Shown here: piece by piece, positions 1 through 5,299 of the stretch | Position numbering within the stretch: position 1 is the first letter of the stretch | Layout of the letters: each line of letters opens with the position of its first letter | NCBI GenBank assembly: GCA_945910975.1 | Contig: CAMDZY010000063.1 | Coordinates: 1 to 9,043 of the forward strand | Reading direction: 5' to 3' | From: an uncultured Clostridia bacterium | GTDB taxonomy: Bacteria > Bacillota > Clostridia > Oscillospirales > Oscillospiraceae | DNA length: 9,043 nucleotides | Position numbers and translations under genes: made by a program | The notes under the pieces: generated by a model | Databases searched by the model: none | Told to the model about the DNA's origin: nothing | Seen by the model: the letters and a program-made list of their open reading frames with translations, nothing else

Positions 1-226
1 CTACAGTAGGCAAAAACTTGCACTCAGTAATGACCTTCTTGACCGCCTTATCAACGGTAACAACAGCTGCTTTGTAAGCGCTATCTGCCTGCGTCTTGTC
101 GCCGGTAGCCAATGCGGCGTCAAACTTCTTGAGGGAAGTTCTCAGAACGGACTTTTCAGCCTTATTCCGTTCGTTCTGCATACGGGACAGTTCGACTCTT
201 TTCTTTGCAGATTTAATGTTGGGCAC
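1..226 (-). CDS. rpsT: Ribosomal protein S20, 5' part (runs off the left edge)
   Basis: S20 is a primary binder of 16S rRNA in the small ribosomal subunit. The first 75 residues are visible. They open with the family hallmark PNIKSAKKR and are followed by a basic, alanine-rich helix. A GTG start at 226 is chosen because AGGAGGT lies 7 nt upstream and the next residues match S20 exactly; the second codon is proline, as in Bacillus S20. S20 is usually about 87 residues, so only the tail should be missing. However, after DKAVKK (residue 64) the family's near-universal G-x-x-H-K-N-x-A-A-R block should follow, and VITECKFLPTV is read instead. This suggests a sequence break at the window edge. The gene is divergent to gpr, an arrangement also known in Bacillus. 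Identity is sure; the state of the 3' end is not. Confidence 0.9.
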   Translation of the reverse strand, partial: MPNIKSAKKRVELSRMQNERNKAEKSVLRTSLKKFDAALATGDKTQADSAYKAAVVTVDKAVKKVITECKFLPTV

Positions 227-292
227 AGATTACACCTCCTCAATCGCATAATGTGTCGAGAGTGAGAATTTTCAATCCTCATGTAGTAATAC

Positions 293-350
293 ATTATAGC
301 CGAAGTTCCACATAAAATCAATAGTTTTTTTGAAAAAAATATTTTTTCCC
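293..350 (-). promoter_or_regulatory. rpsT housekeeping promoter with UP-like element
   Basis: On the minus strand, TTGATT (321-316) is separated by 17 bp from a perfect TATAAT (298-293). This gives a predicted start near 286 and a leader of about 60 nt. Immediately upstream of the -35 box, 350-322 is almost pure A/T and contains AAAAATATTTT, matching the AAAWWTWTTTT core of UP elements that bind the RNA polymerase alpha subunit at strong stable-RNA and ribosomal-protein promoters. Function is inferred from consensus only. Confidence 0.8.
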
Positions 351-380
351 GCATAACCCTCCGTTTTCGTGAGAAGATAA
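351..380 (+). promoter_or_regulatory. Candidate forespore (SigF/SigG) promoter of gpr
   Basis: GCATA at 351-355 matches the shared SigF/SigG -35 consensus. The -10 region GAGAAGATAA (371-380) lies 15 bp away and partly fits the SigF pattern GGNNANAHTR. Read at 17 bp spacing, GAAGATA fits SigG CATNHTA at 5 of 7 positions. Known biology supports this, as gpr is a forespore gene in Bacillus. The -10 match is imperfect, and no good housekeeping promoter is seen facing gpr. Confidence 0.45.
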
Positions 381-410
381 ACTGTATCTGTAAGGACAGG
401 AGCGGGAAAA

Positions 411-1259
411 ATGAACAAACGAACGGATCTGGCCGTGGAGGCCAAGCAGTTGTATGAGCGCTCTACCCGAGCCACATCGGCGCTGGAGGGTGTGGTTGCA
501 CGGGAGGGCAAGCGCTTTGGCTTTACGCTGACGCACATTGAGATCACCAATGAAAAAGGTGAGCGCAACCTGGGCAAGCCCATCGGGAACTATTATACCT
601 TAGAGCTGGGCAAGGAGGAAATCAAGGGGCGCAGCGCCGACCGGGCAGCCAGAACGCTCAGCGAGCTGCTCAGCGCCATGATGCGGCTGAAAAAAGAGGA
701 GAAGGTTCTGGTGGTTGGACTGGGCAACCGTGAGGTCACACCGGACACAATCGGCCCCAATACGGTTTCGGGCATTTTTCTCACCCGCCATCTGATTGCA
801 CATATGCCGCAGTATTTTGGCGATTTGCGCAGCGTGTGCGCCGTGACACCCGGCGTGCTTGGCGCCACGGGCTTTGAAAGTCAGGAGCTGGTATCCGGTG
901 CGGTGGGCAAGGCAAGGCCGGATAAGGTACTGGTGATCGATGCACTGGCGTCCAGCGACCCCGAGCGCATCTGCACGACCATTCAGCTGACGGACACCGG
1001 CATTGTGCCCGGCTCCGGTGTGGGCAATGCGCGCCTTGCGTTTAACAAGCACACCGTCGGCGTGCCGGTGTTTGCCATCGGCGTGCCGACGGTGATGGAC
1101 TTGCAGGCGTGCTGTGACTCCATCCGCGACAACAGTCTGATGGTAACGCCGCGTGATATTGATCGGCGTGTACACAGCGTGTCAAAAATCATCAGCGACG
1201 GCATCAACCGCACCCTGCACCCCAAGCTCGATGCACAGCTGATTGCAGAATTATCGTGA
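411..1259 (+). CDS. gpr: Germination protease GPR (spore endopeptidase)
   Basis: GPR starts degradation of small acid-soluble spore proteins (SASPs) during germination. It is made as an inactive zymogen in the forespore and processes itself. The 282-residue product has RTDLAVEA at residues 4-11, the conserved N-terminal autoprocessing region. VVGLGNREVTPDTIGP (101-116) holds Asp112 and VIDALASSDP (175-184) holds Asp177. These correspond to the two catalytic aspartates of this unusual aspartic protease, at about the spacing known in Bacillus megaterium. PGSGVGN and the FAIGVPTV strand are also typical. Bacillus GPR is about 370 residues, so this is the shorter clostridial form. AGGAG at 398-402 sits 8 nt before ATG. 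No spoIIP follows, unlike Bacillus. Confidence 0.96.
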   Translation: MNKRTDLAVEAKQLYERSTRATSALEGVVAREGKRFGFTLTHIEITNEKGERNLGKPIGNYYTLELGKEEIKGRSADRAARTLSELLSAMMRLKKEEKVLVVGLGNREVTPDTIGPNTVSGIFLTRHLIAHMPQYFGDLRSVCAVTPGVLGATGFESQELVSGAVGKARPDKVLVIDALASSDPERICTTIQLTDTGIVPGSGVGNARLAFNKHTVGVPVFAIGVPTVMDLQACCDSIRDNSLMVTPRDIDRRVHSVSKIISDGINRTLHPKLDAQLIAELS

Positions 1260-1319
1260 GAAAATTGCACAATTTGACACAAACGTAGAAATTAACTTAT
1301 GTAAACCGGCAATGAATAT

Positions 1320-1378
1320 TTCACAGCTGTCCACGAATTGCACGAAGTTGTGAAAAAACCTGTGAATTGTGTGAAAAA
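1320..1378. repeat. TGTGAA repeat cluster downstream of gpr
   Basis: TGTGAA occurs directly at 1349-1354, 1361-1366 and 1370-1375. An inverted copy, TTCACA, lies at 1320-1325. Two copies read TGTGAAAAA. The spacing (12 and 9 bp) is irregular, and no regulator is recognised. It may be a binding cluster or simple AT-rich drift. Confidence 0.35.
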
Positions 1379-1405
1379 CTCAGCAATCACAACCCCAAAA
1401 TCGCC

Positions 1406-1437
1406 TCGCCCTCCGCTGCGTTTTCGGCGGAGGGCGA
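1406..1437. terminator. GC-rich hairpin downstream of gpr, possible terminator
   Basis: An 11-bp perfect inverted repeat, TCGCCCTCCGC (1406-1416) and GCGGAGGGCGA (1427-1437), encloses a 10-nt loop. It is the only strong stem after gpr and could end its transcript. No T-run follows on the plus strand. On the minus strand ATTTTG follows a few bases later, so it is not a textbook terminator. A second TCGCC at 1401-1405 could replace the outer left arm, giving alternative pairings. Confidence 0.45.
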
Positions 1438-1439
1438 TT

Positions 1440-1468
1440 GCATATGCGGTGAATATTCGGAAATATTA
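1440..1468 (+). promoter_or_regulatory. Candidate SigF/SigG promoter upstream of sigG (distal)
   Basis: GCATA (1440-1444) matches the forespore -35 consensus. It is followed by GGAAATATTA (1459-1468), which fits the SigF -10 pattern GGNNANAHTR at every fixed position, although the 14-bp spacer is one short. The same bases read as AATATTA at 17 bp spacing fit SigG CATNHTA at 6 of 7 positions. In Bacillus, sigG is switched on by SigF and then by SigG itself, so a dual element is expected. Use would give a leader of about 260 nt. Confidence 0.45.
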
Positions 1469-1551
1469 GGAAATAATTTTGAAACCAGGTAACCAAAAAT
1501 TCGGGATTATGTAAACAAAAATAACAATAAAATTCGATAAAAAGTTCGCGA

Positions 1552-1603
1552 TTTCTCTGCCAAAGGTCGAAAAAAGTCGAAAAAAGTCGGATTTTCAGAG
1601 AAA
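1552..1603. repeat. Hairpin with three 10-bp-phased GTCGAAAAAA-type repeats
   Basis: TTTCTCTG (1552-1559) pairs with CAGAGAAA (1596-1603). Between them GTCG recurs at 1566, 1576 and 1586, each of the first two followed by A6. A-tracts at one-helical-turn spacing are expected to bend DNA. GGTCGAA and AGTCGAA each match the Spo0A box TGTCGAA at 6 of 7 bases. Whether this acts as bent DNA, a Spo0A site or an RNA structure cannot be told from sequence. Confidence 0.5.
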
Positions 1604-1647
1604 AAACGCTTGTCAACTGTGAGTTCCTACAAATTTTTTACAAAGCA

Positions 1648-1678
1648 TGATTTTTCCACCGACCTTTGGGAAATACTA
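1648..1678 (+). promoter_or_regulatory. Candidate SigF/SigG promoter of sigG (proximal)
   Basis: GGAAATACTA (1669-1678) fits the SigF -10 pattern GGNNANAHTR at every fixed position, and AATACTA (1672-1678) fits SigG CATNHTA at 6 of 7. The -35 is weak: TGATTT (1648-1653) is 18 bp upstream, while the better GCATG (1645-1649) is too far. The predicted start near 1685 gives a leader of about 50 nt and rules out the upstream in-frame starts at 1666 and probably 1681. Confidence 0.45.
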
Positions 1679-1734
1679 GCATGGCGGCGGATTACAAAAC
1701 GCCAAGACAAAACAACATTTTGGAGGCTTTCCAA

Positions 1735-2517
1735 ATGATACAAGGCAAGGTGGAAATCTGTGGCGTAAACACTTCCAAGCTGAAAACGCTGAAAAACGAT
1801 GAAATGATGCAGCTCATCAAGCAGGCGCAGGCAGGGGACGATGCGGCGCGGCAGCGGCTGATCGAGGGCAACTTGAAGCTGGTGCTGTCGGTGATCCAGA
1901 AGTTTGTCGGCCGGGGAGAAAACCCGGACGATTTGTTTCAGGTGGGGTGCATCGGGCTGCTCAAGGCGATCGAGAATTTCGACACCTCGCTGGGACTGCG
2001 CTTTAGCACCTACGGCTGTCCGATGATTGCCGGAGAGATCCGACGGTACCTGCGCGACAACAGCACCATCCGTGTCAGCCGTTCGGTGCGGGACACGGCC
2101 TATAAGGTGATGCAGTGCAAAGAGCAGATGATGGCAGAGCGCCCCTGTGAACCGACCATGGAGGAAATTGCCAAGCGCTTGGAGCTGCCCCGCAGTGAGG
2201 TGGTGGCGGCTATGGACGCCATTGCGGCGCCGGTTTCCCTGTATGAGCCGGTCTATTCCGACGGCGGCGACCCGCTGACGGTGATGGATCAGGTGCGCGA
2301 CAGCAAAAACACCGACGAGCATTGGCTCGAACGCATTGCTCTGCGCGATGCCATTTCCGATTTGGGCGAACGCGAACGGCGCATCCTCGCACTGCGCTTT
2401 TTTGAGGGAAAAACGCAAATGGAAGTTGCGACAGAGGTCGGAATTTCTCAGGCGCAGGTTTCCCGCTTGGAGAAAAACGCCCTGCAATCCATCCGCAAAT
2501 CGATTTGCGTCAATTGA
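1735..2517 (+). CDS. sigG: Sporulation sigma factor SigG (late forespore)
   Basis: SigG directs RNA polymerase to late forespore genes, including SASP and germination genes. The N-terminus KVEICGVNTSKLKTLKN (residues 5-21) is diagnostic of SigG over SigF. Region 2 includes DDLFQVGCIGLLKAIENFD (65-83) and EIRRYLRDN (101-109). Region 3 covers about 139-160. Region 4.2 helix-turn-helix is GKTQMEVATEVGISQAQVSR (225-244). At 260 residues it equals the Bacillus subtilis protein length. ATG 1735 is chosen over the earlier in-frame starts at 1666 and 1681 because GGAGG (1722-1726) lies 8 nt upstream and the resulting N-terminus aligns with known SigG. Glu44 stands where Bacillus SigG has Asn45. The gene neighbours gpr, a forespore gene in Bacillus. 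Confidence 0.97.
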   Translation: MIQGKVEICGVNTSKLKTLKNDEMMQLIKQAQAGDDAARQRLIEGNLKLVLSVIQKFVGRGENPDDLFQVGCIGLLKAIENFDTSLGLRFSTYGCPMIAGEIRRYLRDNSTIRVSRSVRDTAYKVMQCKEQMMAERPCEPTMEEIAKRLELPRSEVVAAMDAIAAPVSLYEPVYSDGGDPLTVMDQVRDSKNTDEHWLERIALRDAISDLGERERRILALRFFEGKTQMEVATEVGISQAQVSRLEKNALQSIRKSICVN

Positions 2518-2545
2518 CATCATCCCGCCCTCCCTGGCATACAAT
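2514..2545 (+). promoter_or_regulatory. Possible promoter before the YlmC/YmxH gene (SigE-like -10)
   Basis: CATACAAT (2538-2545) matches the mother-cell SigE -10 consensus exactly, but the region 14 bp upstream (ACATCAT) is only a partial -35. A TTGACA (2514-2519) overlapping the sigG stop codon is 20 bp from TACAAT, too far for a good housekeeping promoter. Either start would fall right at the ribosome binding site, so read-through from sigG is also plausible. Confidence 0.25.
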
Positions 2546-2565
2546 CCCATACGGGGGGTGAGCGT

Positions 2566-2844
2566 ATGGTGTGCAGATTCTCAGAGCTGCGGTGCAAAGA
2601 GGTCATCAACACGGAAGACGGTTGTCGGCTGGGCTTTGTGGAGGATTTGGAGCTGGATACAAGGGACGGTCGTATTTTGGCACTGATCGTGCCGGGACCG
2701 GGTAAGGTGCTGGGGATGTTTGGCAAGACGGACAATATTGTGATTCCGTGGCCATGCATCAAGCGGATCGGCGAGGATATCATTCTTGTGGACGTGGAAA
2801 GAGAGAAAAACACGGAGCCGTGCCGAAAAAAGCGCCCGTTTTAA
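2566..2844 (+). CDS. YlmC/YmxH family PRC-barrel protein, sporulation-associated
   Basis: A 92-residue protein made of a single PRC-barrel, a small beta-barrel fold found in RNA-processing and photosynthetic proteins. SELRCKEVINTEDGCRLGFVEDLELD (residues 6-31) and a second strand block ending IPWPCIKRIGEDIILVDV (59-76) are typical of the YlmC/YmxH family, which is annotated as sporulation-related in spore formers but has no established biochemical role. The tail (77-92) is charged. GGGGGGTG lies 5 nt before ATG. It starts 48 nt after sigG on the same strand, so co-transcription is likely. The sigG-ylmC order is also seen near sigG in Bacillus and many Clostridia. Confidence 0.88.
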   Translation: MVCRFSELRCKEVINTEDGCRLGFVEDLELDTRDGRILALIVPGPGKVLGMFGKTDNIVIPWPCIKRIGEDIILVDVEREKNTEPCRKKRPF

Positions 2845-2873
2845 TTGCAAAATCGCGCCTCGCGTGCTATCAT
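2845..2873 (+). promoter_or_regulatory. Housekeeping promoter of the pseudouridine synthase gene
   Basis: TTGCAA (2845-2850) and TATCAT (2868-2873) are separated by exactly 17 bp. The predicted start near 2880 lies after the in-frame ATG at 2876 and before the ATG at 2906, which settles the start codon of the next gene. Confidence 0.65.
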
Positions 2874-2905
2874 AGATGGAAACAAAACAAGGGATTGGGC
2901 GCGAA

Positions 2906-3541
2906 ATGGAAATTCTCTATAGCGACAAGCGGATATTGGTGGCAGTCAAGCCCTGCGGGGTGCTGTCCACGGACGAACCGGGCGGGATGCCGGAGCTGCT
3001 GCGGCAGGAGCTGGGCGACCCGCAGGCCTGCGTGCGGACGGTGCATCGGCTTGACCGGGTCGTGGGCGGTGTGATGGTGTTTGCAAGATCCCGCATGGCG
3101 GCGTCAATTTTGTCCGAGCAGATGCGCTACCGGCAGTTTTGCAAGCAGTATCTGGCCATCGTGCATGGCCGGATGGAGCCGACCTGCGGACAGATGACGG
3201 ATCTGCTGCTTCGTGACACCTATGCCGGGCGAACCGTCGTGGTGCAGCAGCCCGGCAAAGGCGTACAGGCAGCGGAGCTGTCGTATCGGGTGTTAGCATA
3301 TCAGGGCGGCTTGTCGCTGGTGAAAATTACGTTGGGCACCGGCAGAACGCACCAGATCCGCGTGCAGTTCGCCTCCAGAGGTTTGCCGCTGGTGGGTGAC
3401 CGGAAGTACGGCAGGGATGATGGCTGCCCCATTGGGCTTTGGTCGTATGGCCTGCAATTGCGCCACCCGCAGAGCGGGGAATCGATGCAGTTCTACTCCG
3501 ACCCGCCCCAGACCGAGCCGTGGAGTCTGTTAAAAATTTAA
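2906..3541 (+). CDS. RluA-family RNA pseudouridine synthase
   Basis: This family isomerises uridine to pseudouridine in rRNA or tRNA. The 211-residue product has the catalytic motif HRLDR (47-51) with Asp50 as nucleophile. It is followed by VVGGVMVFARS where many relatives have TSG. The GTGRTHQIRVQFA block (144-156) and GDRKYG (164-169) complete the fold. There is no S4 RNA-binding domain at the N-terminus: the protein begins directly with MEILYSDKRILVAVKPCGVLS, making it a minimal catalytic-domain form. ATG 2906 is preferred to 2876 because of the promoter position and because the sequence from MEIL onward is where homology begins; its ribosome binding site (AAGGG, about 12 nt away) is weak. 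The RNA target cannot be assigned from sequence. Confidence 0.92.
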   Translation: MEILYSDKRILVAVKPCGVLSTDEPGGMPELLRQELGDPQACVRTVHRLDRVVGGVMVFARSRMAASILSEQMRYRQFCKQYLAIVHGRMEPTCGQMTDLLLRDTYAGRTVVVQQPGKGVQAAELSYRVLAYQGGLSLVKITLGTGRTHQIRVQFASRGLPLVGDRKYGRDDGCPIGLWSYGLQLRHPQSGESMQFYSDPPQTEPWSLLKI

Positions 3542-3610
3542 CAGCCTGATTCGCCGATATGGCAGCAAGCTCTGCGAGGCTTTTTAGCCTGCTCATTCAT
3601 AAATTGTTTA

Positions 3611-3640
3611 CACAATGCTGCACAATGTTTGCAAAACATT
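3611..3640. promoter_or_regulatory. Possible operator: inverted repeat and CACAATG direct repeats
   Basis: AATGTTT-GCA-AAACATT (3624-3640) is a perfect 7-3-7 inverted repeat. CACAATG occurs at 3611-3617 and 3621-3627, one helical turn apart. The palindrome is centred at about -45 relative to the predicted small-RNA start, a usual position for an activator or repressor site. The cognate protein is unknown. Confidence 0.4.
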
Positions 3641-3661
3641 CACACTCTGTTCAAATCTGGC

Positions 3662-3670
3662 TGGTATGAT
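3662..3670 (+). promoter_or_regulatory. Extended -10 promoter of the candidate small RNA
   Basis: TGGTATGAT combines the TGn extension with TATGAT, one base from TATAAT. No good -35 lies at 17 bp; TTCACA (3639-3644) is at 20 bp. Extended -10 promoters can work without a strong -35. The predicted start near 3677 falls on the first base of the 5' hairpin. Confidence 0.45.
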
Positions 3671-3676
3671 AAACGC

Positions 3677-3804
3677 GTAAAGGAACCAACCACCTTTACA
3701 AGCCATCTATTATCTCTCTTTCTTTTCTCTTTGTTTTATTCATACTCTTTTTTCTCTCTCATCTCTCTATTAAAGCCCCCGAAGCTGATGCTCCGGGGGC
3801 TTTA
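3677..3804 (+). ncRNA. Candidate small RNA with a polypyrimidine core
   Basis: An orphan transcription unit about 130 nt long can be read between the pseudouridine synthase and tetR. It would start with a hairpin, GTAAAGG (3677-3683) pairing with CCTTTAC (3693-3699) over a loop AACCAACCA. About 60 nt almost wholly of C and T follow (3705-3770). The unit ends with a strong GC hairpin (3771-3804). It has an extended -10 promoter upstream and no open reading frame beyond a five-codon one. A C/U-rich single-stranded segment could pair with purine-rich Shine-Dalgarno regions; that is inference. No known RNA family is recognised. The alternative is an untranslated intergenic stretch with a chance promoter match. 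Confidence 0.4.
3771..3804 (+). terminator. GC-rich intrinsic terminator
   Basis: TAAAGCCCCCG (3771-3781) pairs perfectly with CGGGGGCTTTA (3794-3804), and the stem continues inward after one mismatch. The T-run after the G/C stem is only TTT. The A/T-flanked stem resembles an intrinsic terminator able to act in both directions. Confidence 0.75.
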
Positions 3805-3863
3805 ACTCTGCCTATTGAAAAACGAAGTTATTCGACAGCCTGATTCATTTTTTGCATGAACGC

Positions 3864-3892
3864 TTGACTTTTTGAACGCAGTTCAGTATAAT
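3864..3892 (+). promoter_or_regulatory. Housekeeping promoter of the tetR-oxidoreductase operon
   Basis: TTGACT (3864-3869) is 17 bp from a perfect TATAAT (3887-3892), giving a start near 3899. Both TGAAC-N3-GTTCA palindromes overlap it, one in the spacer and one over the start site. Confidence 0.85.
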
Positions 3893-3911
3893 TGATTTGA
3901 ACAGTGTTCAG
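3871..3911. promoter_or_regulatory. Two tandem TetR-type operators, TTTGAAC-N3-GTTCAG
   Basis: TGAAC-GCA-GTTCA (3873-3885) and TGAAC-AGT-GTTCA (3898-3910) are perfect 5-3-5 palindromes. The shared flanking bases extend the match to TTTGAACNNNGTTCAG. Their centres are 25 bp apart. One sits between the -35 and -10 boxes and the other over the transcription start, the classic layout for autorepression by the adjacent TetR protein. Binding is inferred from position and symmetry. Confidence 0.75.
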
Positions 3912-3924
3912 TTGGAGGTAAGAT

Positions 3925-4497
3925 ATGGAGCACAAAGAAGCAATCATGCAGGCAACCATTGCGTGCATCAATGAGGCCGGTGAGCATTTGGAAGATATCA
4001 CAGTTCGAGAAATCTGTAAAAGAGCCGGCGTGGGCTTAGGGCTTTTGAATTATCATTTTGGAAGCAAGGATCATCTCATTGAATTATGCGTTGCGCGTAT
4101 CATAAATGGAATTGTCGATCAGTTTCAGCATATACGGGAGAAAACAGAGCGCCTTGCACCTTTTGAAAAGCTGGAGTATCTCGGCAATATGACGCTTGAT
4201 TTTCTGTTTGCGCATGGCAGCGTATCCAAAATTTCAATTCTGACCGATATGCAAACGCCAAAGGACGATGACAACACCAGCAGAACGTATATGGCGTATT
4301 TGCCGCTTGTTGCAGCCTGCCGCCCGGACTGGGATGAAGACACGGTAAAAAGGAAAACCTTTTGTCTGATCACGGTCATGCAGCAGATGTTTCTGCGGCA
4401 TGATACCATGTCAAAGCTGATGGGGATTGATTTCATGGAAAAAGAAAACCGTGAAGCATGGCACAGCCAAATTCTTCACGATATTTTGGAGGTATAG
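3925..4497 (+). CDS. TetR/AcrR family transcriptional regulator
   Basis: A 190-residue regulator. The N-terminal DNA-binding domain (about 5-50) contains ITVREICKRAGVGLGLLNYHFGSKDHLIE (residues 25-53), a textbook TetR helix-turn-helix with the closing YHFGSK motif. The rest is a helical ligand and dimer domain with no recognisable specificity. GGAGG (3914-3918) is 6 nt upstream of ATG. Two perfect palindromes over its promoter point to autorepression. The downstream oxidoreductase begins 3 nt after the stop codon, with its ribosome binding site inside the tetR end. The pair is therefore one unit, probably induced by a ligand that the oxidoreductase handles. Base composition looks more AT-rich than gpr or sigG, hinting at transfer. 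Confidence 0.93.
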   Translation: MEHKEAIMQATIACINEAGEHLEDITVREICKRAGVGLGLLNYHFGSKDHLIELCVARIINGIVDQFQHIREKTERLAPFEKLEYLGNMTLDFLFAHGSVSKISILTDMQTPKDDDNTSRTYMAYLPLVAACRPDWDEDTVKRKTFCLITVMQQMFLRHDTMSKLMGIDFMEKENREAWHSQILHDILEV

Positions 4498-4500
4498 AAA

Positions 4501-5253
4501 ATGAATATCACGGTTATAAACGGAACGGAAAAGCATGGGGTAACGCATCGGTTAAAGGAAATTTTTTTGGCGGAGTTTAAGGATCGCGAAGATATCACAG
4601 AATACGATCTTCCGAAGGATTGCCCTAATTTCTGCAATGGCTGTGTAAGCTGTACGCTGAAGGGCGAAAACACCTGCAAGGACGCAGAATATATTGGAAA
4701 GATTGATCAATCGCTTTTGCGTGCCGATTTGATCGTCATGACCTCACCTGCATATGTATTTCATGCCACGGGTGCAATGAAGGTATTGCTCGACCATTTT
4801 GCTTATCGCTGGATGCCGCACCGGCCTGCTTCTGAGATGTTTGGAAAACGCGCCGTGATTATCACACAATGCTTGGGTGCAGGCGCAAAATCTGCGGCAA
4901 GGGACATCAAGCACAGCCTATCCTGGTGGGGAATTTCCAAAATCGGGATATTCACCAGCGCATTGCAGAGCAATATTCTCTGGGAAAAGCTGTCACAAAA
5001 GAAACAAGCGCAGCTAACAAGGAAGATAAAAAAGTTATCCCGAAAGTTTGCACATATCGATTACACAAAGCCTGCACATACAAATTTAATCACAAAAATC
5101 AAATTTTCCTGCTGCCGGATGATGCAGCAATCCCTACATAAAAATGACCCTGCTTATCTCGACGGGAAGTATTGGGCGGAGCAGGGTTGGCTTGGTGAAG
5201 TTCGGCCGTGGAAAAACACAGACGCAGGCCGTTCGGGCAACACTGCACAATGA
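4501..5253 (+). CDS. Flavodoxin-fold NAD(P)H oxidoreductase, iron-sulfur flavoprotein-like
   Basis: A 250-residue protein of the NADPH-dependent FMN reductase/flavodoxin superfamily. An FMN phosphate-binding loop, NGTEKHGVTHRL (7-18), follows the first beta strand. TSPAYVFHATGAMKVLLDHFAYRW (76-99) is the conserved second flavin-contact segment and dimer helix. Between them Cys45-x2-Cys48-x2-Cys51-x7-Cys59 matches the compact cysteine motif of iron-sulfur flavoproteins that hold a 4Fe-4S cluster, so single-electron transfer is possible. The C-terminal third (after about 160) is lysine-rich and unassigned. No signal peptide or membrane segment is seen. GGAGG (4488-4492) lies 8 nt before ATG, inside the tetR end. 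The substrate is unknown; quinone, nitro-compound or oxidative stress defence are options. Confidence 0.85.
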   Translation: MNITVINGTEKHGVTHRLKEIFLAEFKDREDITEYDLPKDCPNFCNGCVSCTLKGENTCKDAEYIGKIDQSLLRADLIVMTSPAYVFHATGAMKVLLDHFAYRWMPHRPASEMFGKRAVIITQCLGAGAKSAARDIKHSLSWWGISKIGIFTSALQSNILWEKLSQKKQAQLTRKIKKLSRKFAHIDYTKPAHTNLITKIKFSCCRMMQQSLHKNDPAYLDGKYWAEQGWLGEVRPWKNTDAGRSGNTAQ

Positions 5254-5270
5254 ACGGCTAACACTTTGTG

Positions 5271-5299
5271 TTGACGCGGGGAGCGCGTTCGGGTATAAT
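5271..5299 (+). promoter_or_regulatory. Housekeeping promoter of the fic gene
   Basis: TTGACG (5271-5276) and a perfect TATAAT (5294-5299) are 17 bp apart, with a start near 5306 and AGGAGG following before ATG 5348. A small palindrome, AACAC-TTT-GTGTT (5260-5272), touches the -35 box and could bind a regulator. Confidence 0.85.

Larger units (their letters stand above)
1260..1734. other. 475-base non-coding gap between gpr and sigG
   Basis: No convincing gene is seen. The stretch is strongly AT-rich apart from one GC-rich hairpin. It contains in order: a TGTGAA repeat cluster (1320-1378), a GC-rich inverted repeat (1406-1437), a forespore-type promoter candidate (1440-1468), a hairpin enclosing 10-bp-phased GTCGAAAAAA repeats (1552-1603), and a second forespore-type -10 candidate (1668-1678). 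The minus-strand reading frame across 1616-1380 has a TTG start without a ribosome binding site and crosses these structures, so it is not taken as a gene. Confidence 0.7.
3541..3846. repeat. 12-bp direct repeats flanking the small-RNA region
   Basis: ACAGCCTGATTC occurs at 3541-3552, starting at the last base of the pseudouridine synthase stop codon, and again at 3835-3846. The two copies bracket the non-coding block containing the candidate small RNA. The copies could be a duplication scar, a recombination footprint or chance; no inverted ends or transposase are present. Confidence 0.4.

Noticed and set aside
600..1175. 191-codon minus-strand frame inside gpr
   Set aside because: Fully inside gpr, no ribosome binding site seen, His/Arg-rich shadow composition and no family motif.
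1274..1302. TTGACA with TTATGT at 17 bp as a housekeeping promoter after gpr
   Set aside because: The -10 matches TATAAT poorly and no gene follows for more than 400 bases.
1380..1616. 78-codon frame on the minus strand in the gpr-sigG gap
   Set aside because: TTG start without a ribosome binding site, AT-driven Phe-rich composition, and it runs through the hairpin, phased repeats and promoter candidates.
3577..3590. AGGCTTTTTAGCCT hairpin as terminator of the pseudouridine synthase gene
   Set aside because: Only a 5-bp stem with the T-run in the loop and no T-run after it; too weak to call.
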